64,000 nucleotides of DNA, from NCBI GenBank assembly GCA_000648925.1, contig JFHF01000012.1, forward strand, positions 1 to 64,000. Reading direction: 5' to 3'. The notes under the pieces were generated by a model. The model did not search any database, had not been told where the DNA came from, and worked only from the letters and a program-made list of their open reading frames with translations. The position numbers were made by a program, and so were the translations under genes. The stretch comes from Caballeronia jiangsuensis (GTDB taxonomy: Bacteria > Pseudomonadota > Gammaproteobacteria > Burkholderiales > Burkholderiaceae). This document shows, piece after piece, positions 45,974 through 54,219 of the stretch; within the stretch, counting starts at the first letter, position 1; every line of letters starts with the position of its first letter.

Positions 45974-47785
45974 CTATTGGCCGGGGAACGGCGCGAACGC
46001 CTTGCCGCAATCGACCGGCGCGGCGCTCGCCGGGCCGGCGGCGGCGCGCGTGACGCTCACGCCGCTGCCCGCCGCGAAGGGCAGCGACGTGCCGCCATCG
46101 CCGATGCTGACGAGCGCATCCGCGACCGTGAAGCTCGACGGCGCGACATCGGCGATGACGTTATTCAGCGAGATCGTCAACGGATTGACGACGGGCGGAT
46201 TCGGCCCGCCGGCCGCACCCTGCAAAACCGGGCTCGCGGAATTGAAGCCCTGGAACGTAAAACTCGACGCATTGACGATGCGCACGCCATCGAGCGCGAT
46301 ATTCTGGAAGCTCGGATAGAGCGCGCCGTTCTTCGTCGCGCTGTAGTACGGCGAGAAGATCAGCGCTTGCGGCGCACCGTCCGACGACGACTGCGGCATG
46401 CGGATGCACACGTTCGAATAACGGATGTTCGACACCAGTCCGCCGCGGCTCCAGTCCGACTTGATGCGCAGGCCGTTGTCGGCGCCATCGATCACGAGAT
46501 CGTAGACGTTGACATTGCTCAGGCTCGGCAGGATGCCGTTCACCGGCGCGACGTCCGGATTCGCCGCGCCGTTGTCCGTGCCCGCCGTCTCGCTGCCAAT
46601 CGACATGCCGTGCCCGGAATAGAAGCGGCTATGCGCGACGGTGATGCCGTACGTGCGGCCGTTTGTCGTGCCGGTGCCGCCCTTGATCGCCATGTTGTCG
46701 TCGCCGGTGCGGATCGACGTGTACGCGATCAGCATGTTGCTCGCATCGCCCGTCAGCTTGCCCGGATTGCCGGGATTGCTCGTGATCGGGCCGGAGCTGC
46801 CCGGATCGATGCCATCGGTGTTCTTCGCCGTATCCGGGCTGTACGGCATGCCGAGATAGTTTGTCATCGCTTCATAGGCGGCGCTCGGCGTGTAGATCTT
46901 GACGCCCCACGCCGTGAAACCTTCGACGCCGCTCGGCACGACGTGAAACTTGGGCGCGTTCTGCAGCGTCACGCGATACAGCGTGAAGTTGCGGCCATTG
47001 CTGATCTGGATGAGACGCGGATTGTTCTGCGCCTGGTTCTGCACCTTGTTCGCCATCCAGCCGATATCCCACCAGCTCATCGTGCCGTTGCCGTCGGGGC
47101 GCTTCATCAGATTCGGATCGTTCGCGACGCTGCTGATCAGCGGACTGCCGCCGCGTCCATCGATGACGCCATCGCCGACCACCGCGCCGTTCGCGATCTT
47201 GCTCGCGTTGATGAGCGCGAGACAGCCGTTGTCGCTCGGCGTGATGATGCCGCAACTCGCCGTGCCCTTCACCTTGTCGTACTGACGCGGATCGCGCGAG
47301 GCGAACAGCGTGACGCCCGTGTCGATCCAGAGCGTCACGCCGCCCGGCAGATTCAGCGCCCCGGCGATGAACGCGTTCGCGCCGTCCGGGCCTGTCACGA
47401 GCCGCACGGCCTTGTTGGTCGCGAGACCGGTGCTCGACGGGTTCTTGCACGCGTCGAGCGCCGTCTGGATGCGCGCGGTGTCCGGAGCGGTATCGGCGGC
47501 GTCGGCGCTATCGGGCAGAAGGCCGTTCGCTTGCGCGGTCAGCGTGGCGGGCAAGGTCGCGCAGATCTGCGGCGCGAGCGGCAGCGCGGGCTCGGGCGGC
47601 AACGCGGGATCGTAGGTCGTCGTACCGACCGGATATCCCGAGGGCGCATCGGATTTCTGTACCGACGCGGGCGACGCATCGGCGCCGTCGCCGCCGCAGG
47701 CGTTGAGCGTCAATGCGATCGAAGCAGCGGCGAGCCAGGCGACGCCGGTTCGGGCCAGCGCGGAAAGAGCGGGGTTCTTGTTCAA
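45974..47785 (-). CDS. glycoside hydrolase family 28 (polygalacturonase-like) lipoprotein
   Basis: 603 aa, TTG start. A lipoprotein signal ends at Cys30 (LNAC). The four GH28 signatures are intact: NTDG at 322-325, GDD at 361-363, GHG at 391-393 and RIK at 440-442, which carry the catalytic aspartates and substrate-binding residues for inverting hydrolysis of galacturonan. The right-handed beta-helix gives the repetitive strands seen throughout. It would cut pectic polymers at the cell surface, useful to a plant-associated bacterium. It is divergent from a porin gene, which may pass the oligosaccharides. Confidence 0.9.
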   Translation of the reverse strand: MNKNPALSALARTGVAWLAAASIALTLNACGGDGADASPASVQKSDAPSGYPVGTTTYDPALPPEPALPLAPQICATLPATLTAQANGLLPDSADAADTAPDTARIQTALDACKNPSSTGLATNKAVRLVTGPDGANAFIAGALNLPGGVTLWIDTGVTLFASRDPRQYDKVKGTASCGIITPSDNGCLALINASKIANGAVVGDGVIDGRGGSPLISSVANDPNLMKRPDGNGTMSWWDIGWMANKVQNQAQNNPRLIQISNGRNFTLYRVTLQNAPKFHVVPSGVEGFTAWGVKIYTPSAAYEAMTNYLGMPYSPDTAKNTDGIDPGSSGPITSNPGNPGKLTGDASNMLIAYTSIRTGDDNMAIKGGTGTTNGRTYGITVAHSRFYSGHGMSIGSETAGTDNGAANPDVAPVNGILPSLSNVNVYDLVIDGADNGLRIKSDWSRGGLVSNIRYSNVCIRMPQSSSDGAPQALIFSPYYSATKNGALYPSFQNIALDGVRIVNASSFTFQGFNSASPVLQGAAGGPNPPVVNPLTISLNNVIADVAPSSFTVADALVSIGDGGTSLPFAAGSGVSVTRAAAGPASAAPVDCGKAFAPFPGQ

Positions 47786-47816
47786 TTAGTCAGCCTCTTG
47801 AAAGCGATCGAATCGT

Positions 47817-47834
47817 CGATGTCGTATGACATCG
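47817..47834. promoter_or_regulatory. inverted repeat upstream of the pectinase gene
   Basis: CGATGTC (47817-47823) and GACATCG (47828-47834) form a 7-bp dyad with loop GTAT, 31 bases before the pectinase start. It is a candidate operator. Confidence 0.45.
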
Positions 47835-48001
47835 TTCGAATATTAGGCATCCGAATGAAAATGCCGATACTTGGTGTTCGCCCTTAAGCCATTTCGACAA
47901 CCGATGCGGCACCGATTTGTGCCGACTTCATCGGATGGTGCTAAGGTGCAGCCAATCGTTTTCTCTCAACCGGGCAGGGCCTACATGGAGTTCAGTCGGC
48001 C

Positions 48002-49108
48002 ATGAAAGTTCGTCTCTGGAAAGCGGCAGGCCTTCTTCTCGTCACCTCGGGCGCATGGGCGCAAACGACCGTCACGATGTACGGTCGCATCGATGGCGGC
48101 ATCGAATATCTGAATCACATCGCGAACGGCACGGGCGGCAGCGCCTCGCGATGGAGCGCCGAAGGCGGCGACTGGGGCACCAGCATGTGGGGCCTCAAGG
48201 GCAACGAAGATCTCGGCGCGGGCCTGAGCGCGGTCTTCGACCTCGAAACGGCCATCCAGATTATGAACGGCACCACCGGCGGCGGACGCCTGTGGTCGCG
48301 CCGCGCCTATGTCGGACTGAACTCGAAGACGTGGGGTCAGTTGCAGGCGGGCCGCAATCTCTTCATCGACAGCGACGGCGTGTGGGAATTCGATCCCTTC
48401 GTGCAGCAGGCGGTGTCGTCGGCGTCGCTGGTGCGCGGGCGCAACTGGCAGCAGACGAGCAATAACATCGAGTACCACAGCCCCGTGTTTCATGGCTTCG
48501 ACGTGCAAGGTCAATATGCGTTCGGCAATCAGCCGGGCGCGTTCAATTCGGGCGCGCAGGGCGAGTTCGGCCGCTCCGAAGGCATCATGCTGACGTATCA
48601 CTCTCCGGTGCTCGACGTGCGCGGCATCTACGACGAACTGCGCAGCCAGGACGGCAAGCTCGACAATATTTTTCAGGCGTCGCGCGAGTACTTCGTCGGC
48701 GCGAATCTGAAGGTGGACAAGTGGAAGGTGCAGGCCGCCTACACGCATTACGCCGCGCCGGATTCTCCCGCGGGCGTGGCCGACAGCGCCGATCACTACT
48801 GGCTCGGCGCGACGTATCAGGCCACGCCTGCCTGGGCCGTCACCGCGGCGGGCTTCTATATTCACGTGGGCCAGGGCGCGGGCGATGCAGCGCACGATCC
48901 CGCGAGCCACGCGATGCTCTACGCGCTCGGCACGACCTACAACTTCACCAAGCGCACCTTTCTGTACGGCACGGTGGCATACGTGCGCAACAGCGCGAAC
49001 GGCACGTTCTCGGTCTTCGCGACGCCGCGCGACGCCGAACCCAGTACGAGTCCGATAGCGGGCGAGTCGCAGACCGGCGCGTACATCGGGATGATGCACG
49101 TGTTTTGA
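48002..49108 (+). CDS. outer membrane porin (Burkholderia OmpC-like)
   Basis: 368 aa. A 20-residue Sec signal peptide ends at GAWA, followed by QTTVTMYGRIDGGIEY, the usual first strand of the gram-negative porin_4 family; GLKGNEDLGAGLSAVFDLET and the closing VF residue, required for outer-membrane insertion, confirm a 16-stranded trimeric general porin. It is divergent from the GH28 pectinase, so uptake of sugar-acid oligomers is a reasonable inference. No specific selectivity can be read. Confidence 0.9.
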   Translation: MKVRLWKAAGLLLVTSGAWAQTTVTMYGRIDGGIEYLNHIANGTGGSASRWSAEGGDWGTSMWGLKGNEDLGAGLSAVFDLETAIQIMNGTTGGGRLWSRRAYVGLNSKTWGQLQAGRNLFIDSDGVWEFDPFVQQAVSSASLVRGRNWQQTSNNIEYHSPVFHGFDVQGQYAFGNQPGAFNSGAQGEFGRSEGIMLTYHSPVLDVRGIYDELRSQDGKLDNIFQASREYFVGANLKVDKWKVQAAYTHYAAPDSPAGVADSADHYWLGATYQATPAWAVTAAGFYIHVGQGAGDAAHDPASHAMLYALGTTYNFTKRTFLYGTVAYVRNSANGTFSVFATPRDAEPSTSPIAGESQTGAYIGMMHVF

Positions 49109-49123
49109 AACGCGTTGCGCCGA

Positions 49124-49873
49124 TTACGCCCGCGCCTGCTTCAGCCAGTCCGCGAGCGCGATGTTCCCACGGCGCGCAACGCCGGTCGGCACGAGCGAGT
49201 CCTCGACGATGGTGCCGCCGAAGTACGTCGCTTTCGGATCGACGACGATCTCGCGCGCATCGCCCTGCGCCTTCAGATACTGGCCGACGATCCGATGCAG
49301 CGGCCCACGCTCCGGCCCCGCGATATCGACGATGCCATTCGACGGCGCGGCGAGCGCGACATCGGCGACGATGGCCGCGACGTCATCCGCCGCGATCGGC
49401 TGGAACTGTCCTGTCGAGAGATGCACGCGGCCGTCCTGCGTGCCCGCGTCGGCGATGCCGCCGAGGAACTCCATGAACTGCGTCGCGCGAATGATGGAAT
49501 ACGGCAGGCCCGATTCCGCGATCGACTGCTCCTGTGCGACCTTCGCGCGGAAATAGCCGTTGTCCGGCATGCGGTCCGTGCCGACGACCGACAGCGCGAC
49601 ATGATGCTGCACGCCCGCCGCGGCTTCGGCCTTCACGAGATTCGTGGTGGATGTGCGGAAGAACGCCATCACGTCGTCGGGCGCCCATGAAGGCGCGTTC
49701 GATACATCGATTACGACTTGCGCGCCGCGAAGCGCTTCATTCAATCCTGCGCCGGTCACCGAATCCACGCCGTTGCGCGGCGACGCGGCGATCGCCTCGT
49801 GACCCTTCGCACGCAGAATCGCGACGGTTTTCGCGCCGATCAAACCCGAACCGCCAATGACGACGATCTTCAT
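49124..49873 (-). CDS. NAD(P)-binding NmrA-like SDR protein
   Basis: 249 aa from the ATG before KIVVIGGSG. The Rossmann motif VIGGSGLIGAKT (about 4-15) begins an atypical short-chain dehydrogenase domain; it lacks the YxxxK catalytic pair and resembles NmrA/QOR2-like proteins that bind NADP and act as sensors or quinone reductases. It is divergent from the MocR gene across 90 bases containing the shared operator, so MocR probably controls it along with the azoreductase-like gene. Redox or electrophile stress is a plausible theme. Confidence 0.85.
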   Translation of the reverse strand: MKIVVIGGSGLIGAKTVAILRAKGHEAIAASPRNGVDSVTGAGLNEALRGAQVVIDVSNAPSWAPDDVMAFFRTSTTNLVKAEAAAGVQHHVALSVVGTDRMPDNGYFRAKVAQEQSIAESGLPYSIIRATQFMEFLGGIADAGTQDGRVHLSTGQFQPIAADDVAAIVADVALAAPSNGIVDIAGPERGPLHRIVGQYLKAQGDAREIVVDPKATYFGGTIVEDSLVPTGVARRGNIALADWLKQARA

Positions 49874-49933
49874 GATGCACCTCTCGGTCAAGTGAAAGTG
49901 AAGTCATTGTGTGAGAATGATGGCTTAGCAGAA

Positions 49934-49965
49934 AGGGACAAGAATCATCGAATGGACTAGGCCAT
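49934..49965. promoter_or_regulatory. candidate MocR operator, copy 1
   Basis: AGGGACAAGAATC (49934-49946), an 8-base spacer, then GACTAGGCCAT (49955-49965) overlapping the MocR start codon. The same two blocks with the same spacing recur at 52563. A regulator sitting here would block its own expression and could affect the divergent NmrA-like gene. Confidence 0.7.
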
Positions 49966-51433
49966 GCCGCAAACCAGAAATGCACTGACGATCGAAATCG
50001 ACCGGCACGAAGCATCGCCGATTTATCTGCAGATTTGCGAGCGCTTCAAGGCCGCGATCGCGGCGGGTCATCTGAAGCCGGGAGATCGGGTGCCCGCGTT
50101 GCGCGGCCTCGCGACGCAACTGAATACGGCGCGCGGCACCGTCGAGATGGCCTATAACATTCTCGTCGATGAAGGTTACTTGCAGATGCGCGGCGCGGCG
50201 GGCACGTTCGTGTCGTCGTCACTGCCGGGCGCGGTTACGCGATCCGCCACGCGCAAGAGCCGCGAGCGTGCGGACGCGCCGCGCACCAAGCGCGTCGAGC
50301 CCGCCGCCGATATCGGCAACGATGCGAAGCCCTTGCGTCCCGGCCTGCCCGCGCTCGATGCGTTTCCGCGCAAGGTATGGAGCAGGCTCGTCGCGTATCG
50401 GGCACGCAGCGGTGATCTCGCGGCACTCACGTATCCCGATCCTTCCGGTTATCGGCCGTTGCGCGAGCGCATCGCGACATATCTCGGCCTGTCGCGCGGC
50501 GTGGAGTGCGTGCCGGAGCAGGTGTTCGTGACGAACGGCTATCGCTCGACGCTCGAACTCATTCTGCGCAGTCTCGCGAAGCCCGAAGACCGCGCGTGGT
50601 TCGAAGAGCCGGGCTATCTTGCCGCGCGTAACTTTCTCGTCGAAGCAGGCGTGCGGCTCGTGCCGGTGCCGATCGATCACGATGGGCTCGACGTCGATGC
50701 AGGCATCGCACTCGATGCCGATGCGCGCTTCGCGTTCGTCACGCCGTCGCATCACAGTCCGCTCGGGGTCGCGCTGACGCTTTCCCGACGCATGAAGCTG
50801 CTCGACTGGGCGAGCCGTGCGGGGAGCTGGATCGTCGAGGACGATTACGACAGCGAGTTTCGCTATGTCGGCCGTCCGCTGCCCGCGCTGAAAAGCCTCG
50901 ATCGCGACGATCGCGTGATCTATTGCGGCACGTTCAGCAAGGTGCTGTTTCCGGGCCTGCGGCTCTCTTATGTGGTGGCACCCGAGCGGGCCGTCGCGCG
51001 CTTCGGGCAGCTCACGAAGAGCATGAATGCGGGATCGCCCTATCTGTTGCAGGCGGCGGTGGCGGACTTCATCGCGCAAGGGCATTTCGCGCGGCATCTG
51101 AAGCGTATGCGTGCGCTGTACGCCGAGCGGCGCGCGCTGCTCGCGAATGCGATTCTGAAGGCGTTCGGCGATGACGTGACCATCGACTTGCCGACCGGCG
51201 GCATGCATCTCGTCGCGCTTTTCCGCAAGGGACGCGCTGGTCCCATCGACGACTTGGCGATGGCCGCACGCGCGCGCGAAGCCGGGCTCGCGGTGCTGGC
51301 GCTGTCGGCGTGGTATCTGAACGGGCGCACGAAGCATACGTTGCGCGGGATGGTCGTCGGCTTCGCGAACGTCGCCGATGCCGCCGAAGCAACGCGGCTC
51401 GCGCGCATGCTTCGACGAGCCTACGACGGTTAG
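49964..51433 (+). CDS. MocR-family regulator (GntR helix-turn-helix plus aminotransferase-like domain)
   Basis: 489 aa. The GntR winged helix lies at residues about 18-85 (FKAAIAAGHLKPGDRVPALR, then NTARGTVEMAYNILVDEGYL), then a linker and a fold-type I aminotransferase domain. Lys326 in YCGTFSKVLFPGLR is the pyridoxal-phosphate lysine and Asp294/Tyr295 (EDDYDSEF) are in the usual cofactor site. MocR proteins sense PLP or amino acids and regulate divergent genes. The AGGG/GACTAGG operator covers its start. Its stop overlaps the converging azoreductase-like gene by 3 bases. Confidence 0.9.
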   Translation: MPQTRNALTIEIDRHEASPIYLQICERFKAAIAAGHLKPGDRVPALRGLATQLNTARGTVEMAYNILVDEGYLQMRGAAGTFVSSSLPGAVTRSATRKSRERADAPRTKRVEPAADIGNDAKPLRPGLPALDAFPRKVWSRLVAYRARSGDLAALTYPDPSGYRPLRERIATYLGLSRGVECVPEQVFVTNGYRSTLELILRSLAKPEDRAWFEEPGYLAARNFLVEAGVRLVPVPIDHDGLDVDAGIALDADARFAFVTPSHHSPLGVALTLSRRMKLLDWASRAGSWIVEDDYDSEFRYVGRPLPALKSLDRDDRVIYCGTFSKVLFPGLRLSYVVAPERAVARFGQLTKSMNAGSPYLLQAAVADFIAQGHFARHLKRMRALYAERRALLANAILKAFGDDVTIDLPTGGMHLVALFRKGRAGPIDDLAMAARAREAGLAVLALSAWYLNGRTKHTLRGMVVGFANVADAAEATRLARMLRRAYDG

Positions 51434-52047
51434 AGCGTGATGGCGTCGTCAGAAGCGAAAAACGCGTGCCGCGCGATGTCATCGCGCGCGCGTTGCAGCG
51501 CTTCGGCCACGGCTTCATCGCCGCGCACGAGTCCTTGCAGCAGGAGAAAGTGCAGGCTTCGCAAGCCGATCGAACCGAGCGCGTAACGCAGATACGGCGT
51601 GAGGAAATCCGGCTGACGCGCGTGCTCGCCGCTATGAAAACCGCCCGATCCGACGATCACGAACGTAGGCCGGTCGCGCATCAGGCCGATCTTGCCTTCG
51701 GGCGTGGCCGCGAATGTGCGATGAATGCGCAGCACGTAGTCGATCCACAGCTTCAGCGCGGCGGGCACGGTGAAGTTGTGCATCGGCGTGTTGATGATGA
51801 GCGCATCCGTGGTTTCGATCTCGCGGACCAGTTGCTCGGATATGTCGAACGCGCTCGTGTCCGGATGACGCGACGTAACCGCGTGCGCATAGTCCCGCGT
51901 GACGGGCGGCAACGGCTTCGCGGCGAGATCGCGTTCGACGACTTCCACGCGCGCGGTCTTCTGCAACATCTCGATCATCTCCAGCGCGAGCCGATAACCG
52001 TTGCTCGCGTCGCCGTGCGGGCTCGCGTTGATGAAGAGCACTTTCAT
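51430..52047 (-). CDS. FMN-dependent NAD(P)H quinone reductase / azoreductase-like
   Basis: 205 aa. Flavodoxin-like fold: MKVLFINASPHGDASNGYRL is the phosphate-binding first loop, with NTPMHNFTVPAALKLWID (the flavin-binding PxxN-type loop) and VIVGSGGFHSG. This matches AcpD/AzoR-type FMN reductases that reduce quinones or azo compounds with NAD(P)H. It follows the GNAT gene by 8 bases and is probably transcribed with it from the second MocR operator. Confidence 0.85.
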   Translation of the reverse strand: MKVLFINASPHGDASNGYRLALEMIEMLQKTARVEVVERDLAAKPLPPVTRDYAHAVTSRHPDTSAFDISEQLVREIETTDALIINTPMHNFTVPAALKLWIDYVLRIHRTFAATPEGKIGLMRDRPTFVIVGSGGFHSGEHARQPDFLTPYLRYALGSIGLRSLHFLLLQGLVRGDEAVAEALQRARDDIARHAFFASDDAITL

Positions 52048-52055
52048 CGCGCGGC

Positions 52056-52508
52056 CTACTTGCCGTTGACGGCGAGCGTCTCGACGAAATGCATGCCCTT
52101 GGCGAGCAGGCCGTTGCGAAAGTAGAAGCGCTGCGCGAGCGCCCTTTGCAGGCCGGTATCGAGCACGAAATGCGCGCAGCCCGAATGAAGCGCGATCTCG
52201 CGGACCTTGCCGAGCAATAGCGCGCCGATGCCGCTGCGTTGCAGCCGCGCTGTGACCACGAGATCGTCGAGATAGACGAAACGCCCGTACAGCGTGTTCG
52301 TTTGCGTTCGATAGCCGGCGAGACCGAGGATCGCGCCATCTTCGTCGCATGCGGCGAGCAGGCGATAACTTTCCTCGCGTTGACGGCGCATTTGCGCGGC
52401 GAACGCGTGCGCGCCGGTGAGATGCGGGCGCAGTTCCTTCATGACGTCGAAGGCGCGCGTCCAGTCGTCGGGCGTGTCGAGATGCCGAAAGGCGATCGAG
52501 GTGTCCAT
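52056..52508 (-). CDS. GNAT-family N-acetyltransferase
   Basis: 150 aa, starting at the ATG before DTSIAFRHLD, 8 codons inside the longest frame. The acetyl-CoA site reads VVTARLQRSGIGALLLGKV (about 80-98; Q/RxxGxG/A signature), followed by the terminal helix-strand motif FYFRNGLLAKG. It would acetylate an unknown small molecule or protein. GNAT genes beside MocR regulators are common. First gene of the two-gene unit controlled from the operator at 52563. Confidence 0.85.
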   Translation of the reverse strand: MDTSIAFRHLDTPDDWTRAFDVMKELRPHLTGAHAFAAQMRRQREESYRLLAACDEDGAILGLAGYRTQTNTLYGRFVYLDDLVVTARLQRSGIGALLLGKVREIALHSGCAHFVLDTGLQRALAQRFYFRNGLLAKGMHFVETLAVNGK

Positions 52509-52562
52509 GCATGTTCTCCATGTGTGTGACACCTACGATATCCGCGCGATGACCCAGGCTGA

Positions 52563-52594
52563 AGGGCCAAGAATCGAGCTTTCGACTAGGCCAT
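52563..52594. promoter_or_regulatory. candidate MocR operator, copy 2
   Basis: AGGGCCAAGAATC (52563-52575), an 8-base spacer, then GACTAGGCCAT (52584-52594), matching the copy at 49934 at 23 of 24 block positions with identical spacing. It lies in the gap upstream of the GNAT gene, 55 bases from its start. Confidence 0.7.
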
Positions 52595-52598
52595 CCAT

Positions 52599-53162
52599 TC
52601 AGGCCAGCAACCGCGCGATGAGGTCTTGCGTCGCTCGCGCGCCGTATTTGCGCAGCAGGCTCGCGCGATGGATATCGACCGTGCGCGGACTGATATTCAG
52701 CTCCTTGCCGATCTCCTTGCTCGTCATGCCGTGAACGAGCAGAGCGGCGACGTCGCGCTCACGTTCGGTCAACATGCTCGCGTTATCGGATTGCTTCGTG
52801 CCCTGCGTCAAGTCCGTGAAGGTCCAGATCGCAAGCTCGAAAGGCCGCTCCGGGTTATATCCGAAGCCGCAGACGGTGACCCAGAAATGCGTTCCGTCGA
52901 TGCGCCGCATGATGCGGTCGTCGCTGAAGAACTCATGCTTGGCGAGCAGCGGCGCGAGACGGCGGCCGGTGGTGGAAAAGTCCTTGCGCTGCGGATAGAG
53001 CTTCGAGAACGACTGATCGATGATGTCGTCGCGCGTCGCCCTGAAGAGTTCCAGCGCTCTCGAATTGCAGTCCACCATGACCCGCTCTCTCGCAACGATG
53101 ACGGCAACGGGCAAATGCCGGAACAAATCCTCGTAGTCGAGTTTGGGCGTCGGGTCGGTCAT
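52599..53162 (-). CDS. PAS-LuxR transcriptional regulator
   Basis: 187 aa. An N-terminal PAS domain (about 8-115; LFRHLPVAVIVARERVMVDC, then RRIDGTHFWVTVCGFGY) is followed by a LuxR-type helix-turn-helix (LTERERDVAALLVHGMTSKE, then ISPRTVDIHRASLLRKYGA). There is no receiver domain, so it senses directly through PAS rather than by phosphorylation. It lies downstream of the dipeptidase-family gene with an inverted repeat just before its start that could be its own operator. Targets probably include the neighbouring transport genes, by position only. Confidence 0.85.
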   Translation of the reverse strand: MTDPTPKLDYEDLFRHLPVAVIVARERVMVDCNSRALELFRATRDDIIDQSFSKLYPQRKDFSTTGRRLAPLLAKHEFFSDDRIMRRIDGTHFWVTVCGFGYNPERPFELAIWTFTDLTQGTKQSDNASMLTERERDVAALLVHGMTSKEIGKELNISPRTVDIHRASLLRKYGARATQDLIARLLA

Positions 53163-53184
53163 ATCGGGAAGCTTGCCGCGTCTG

Positions 53185-53225
53185 GCGAAAAGTTATCGTA
53201 ACACCGAGGTCAGATAACTTTTCGC
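53185..53225. promoter_or_regulatory. 13-nt perfect inverted repeat before the PAS-LuxR gene
   Basis: Arms GCGAAAAGTTATC (53185-53197) and GATAACTTTTCGC (53213-53225) with a 15-base loop, 23 bases upstream of the PAS-LuxR start and 23 bases after the dipeptidase-family stop. It could be the autoregulatory operator of the LuxR protein or a transcript-ending hairpin, though no T tract follows it. Confidence 0.7.
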
Positions 53226-53247
53226 ACAGGATCGATGCCGACGCGAA

Positions 53248-54219
53248 TCACACGTTCCACACTTCACCGAATACACGGAGCCAGTTTTCGCCCATTACTT
53301 TCCTGATGCGCGATTCGCTCCAGCCCGCCTTCTCCATCGCTGCGGTGAGATTCGGGAATTCGCCGATCGTGCGGATGCCTTCCGGATTCACGACCTTGCC
53401 GAAGTCCGTCAGACGGCGATAGCGGCCCTTGTCGTGCGTGATCCAGTCGAAAAATTCGGTGCTGTAGCCTTGCGTGAAGTCCGTGCCGATGCCGACCTTG
53501 TCTTCACCGATCAGATCGATCGTATATTCGATCGCTTCGAGATAATCGTCTACGGTTGCGTCCGCGCCTCTTCTCAGGAACGGCATGAACATCGTCACGC
53601 CGACGAAGCCGTTCGCATCGGCAATCTCTCTCAACTGCTCGTCCGTCTTGTTGCGCGGATGCTCTTTCAAACCTGAAGGGCAGCAGTGCGAGTAAGTGAC
53701 AGGCTTTTTCGAGCAGGCGATTGCATCCGAAGAAGTCTTCGCGCCGACATGCGAAAGATCCACCATGATGCCGACACGATTCATCTCCTGAATCACTTCG
53801 CGGCCATACCCCGACAAGCCGCCATCGGGTTCATAAGAGCCAGTGCCGACGAGATTCTGCGTGTTATAGCAAAGCTGAACCACGTTGACGCCGAGTTCCT
53901 TGAATACCTCGATATAACCCAGGTTATCCTCGAACGCATACGAGTTCTGAAAGCCGAAGATGATGCCGGTCTTGTTCTCTTTCTTTGCGCGCAGGATATC
54001 GTCGGTGGTGCGCACGAGCGTGAGAATCTCGCTGTACTCGCGGATCTGCTGCTTCATTTCCGCGATGTTGTCGATGGTCTTCTGGAAGTCGTCCCACACC
54101 GACACGGTGCAGTTCACCGCCGTGACGCCGCCCTTTCTCATGTCCTCGAATACGGAGCGCTCGAACTTCGAGATGTTCAATCCGTCGATGATGATGCTCG
54201 AATCGTGAAGGCTACTCAT
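53248..54219 (-). CDS. dipeptidase-family (M19) protein with altered metal ligands, quaternary-amine type
   Basis: 323 aa. It resembles membrane (renal) dipeptidases, but where those have the HxD zinc ligands near the N-terminus this has IDGLNIS (Leu14, Ile16), and where they have a bridging Glu it has Gln91 (FGFQNSYAF). His157 (DLSHVG), His178 (YSHCCP) and Asp247 (GTDFTQG) remain. The sequence is close to the Pseudomonas PA5396-type protein of the glycine betaine/dimethylglycine catabolic locus, as far as I can recall. The ATG overlaps the transporter stop by 4 bases (ATGA). It may not be a peptidase at all. Confidence 0.75.
   Translation of the reverse strand: MSSLHDSSIIIDGLNISKFERSVFEDMRKGGVTAVNCTVSVWDDFQKTIDNIAEMKQQIREYSEILTLVRTTDDILRAKKENKTGIIFGFQNSYAFEDNLGYIEVFKELGVNVVQLCYNTQNLVGTGSYEPDGGLSGYGREVIQEMNRVGIMVDLSHVGAKTSSDAIACSKKPVTYSHCCPSGLKEHPRNKTDEQLREIADANGFVGVTMFMPFLRRGADATVDDYLEAIEYTIDLIGEDKVGIGTDFTQGYSTEFFDWITHDKGRYRRLTDFGKVVNPEGIRTIGEFPNLTAAMEKAGWSESRIRKVMGENWLRVFGEVWNV

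Noticed and set aside
45929..47887. A 652-codon open frame on the plus strand
   Set aside because: It is antisense to the GH28 gene, which has all four catalytic signatures. The plus frame encodes an Arg/Ala-rich sequence without motifs.
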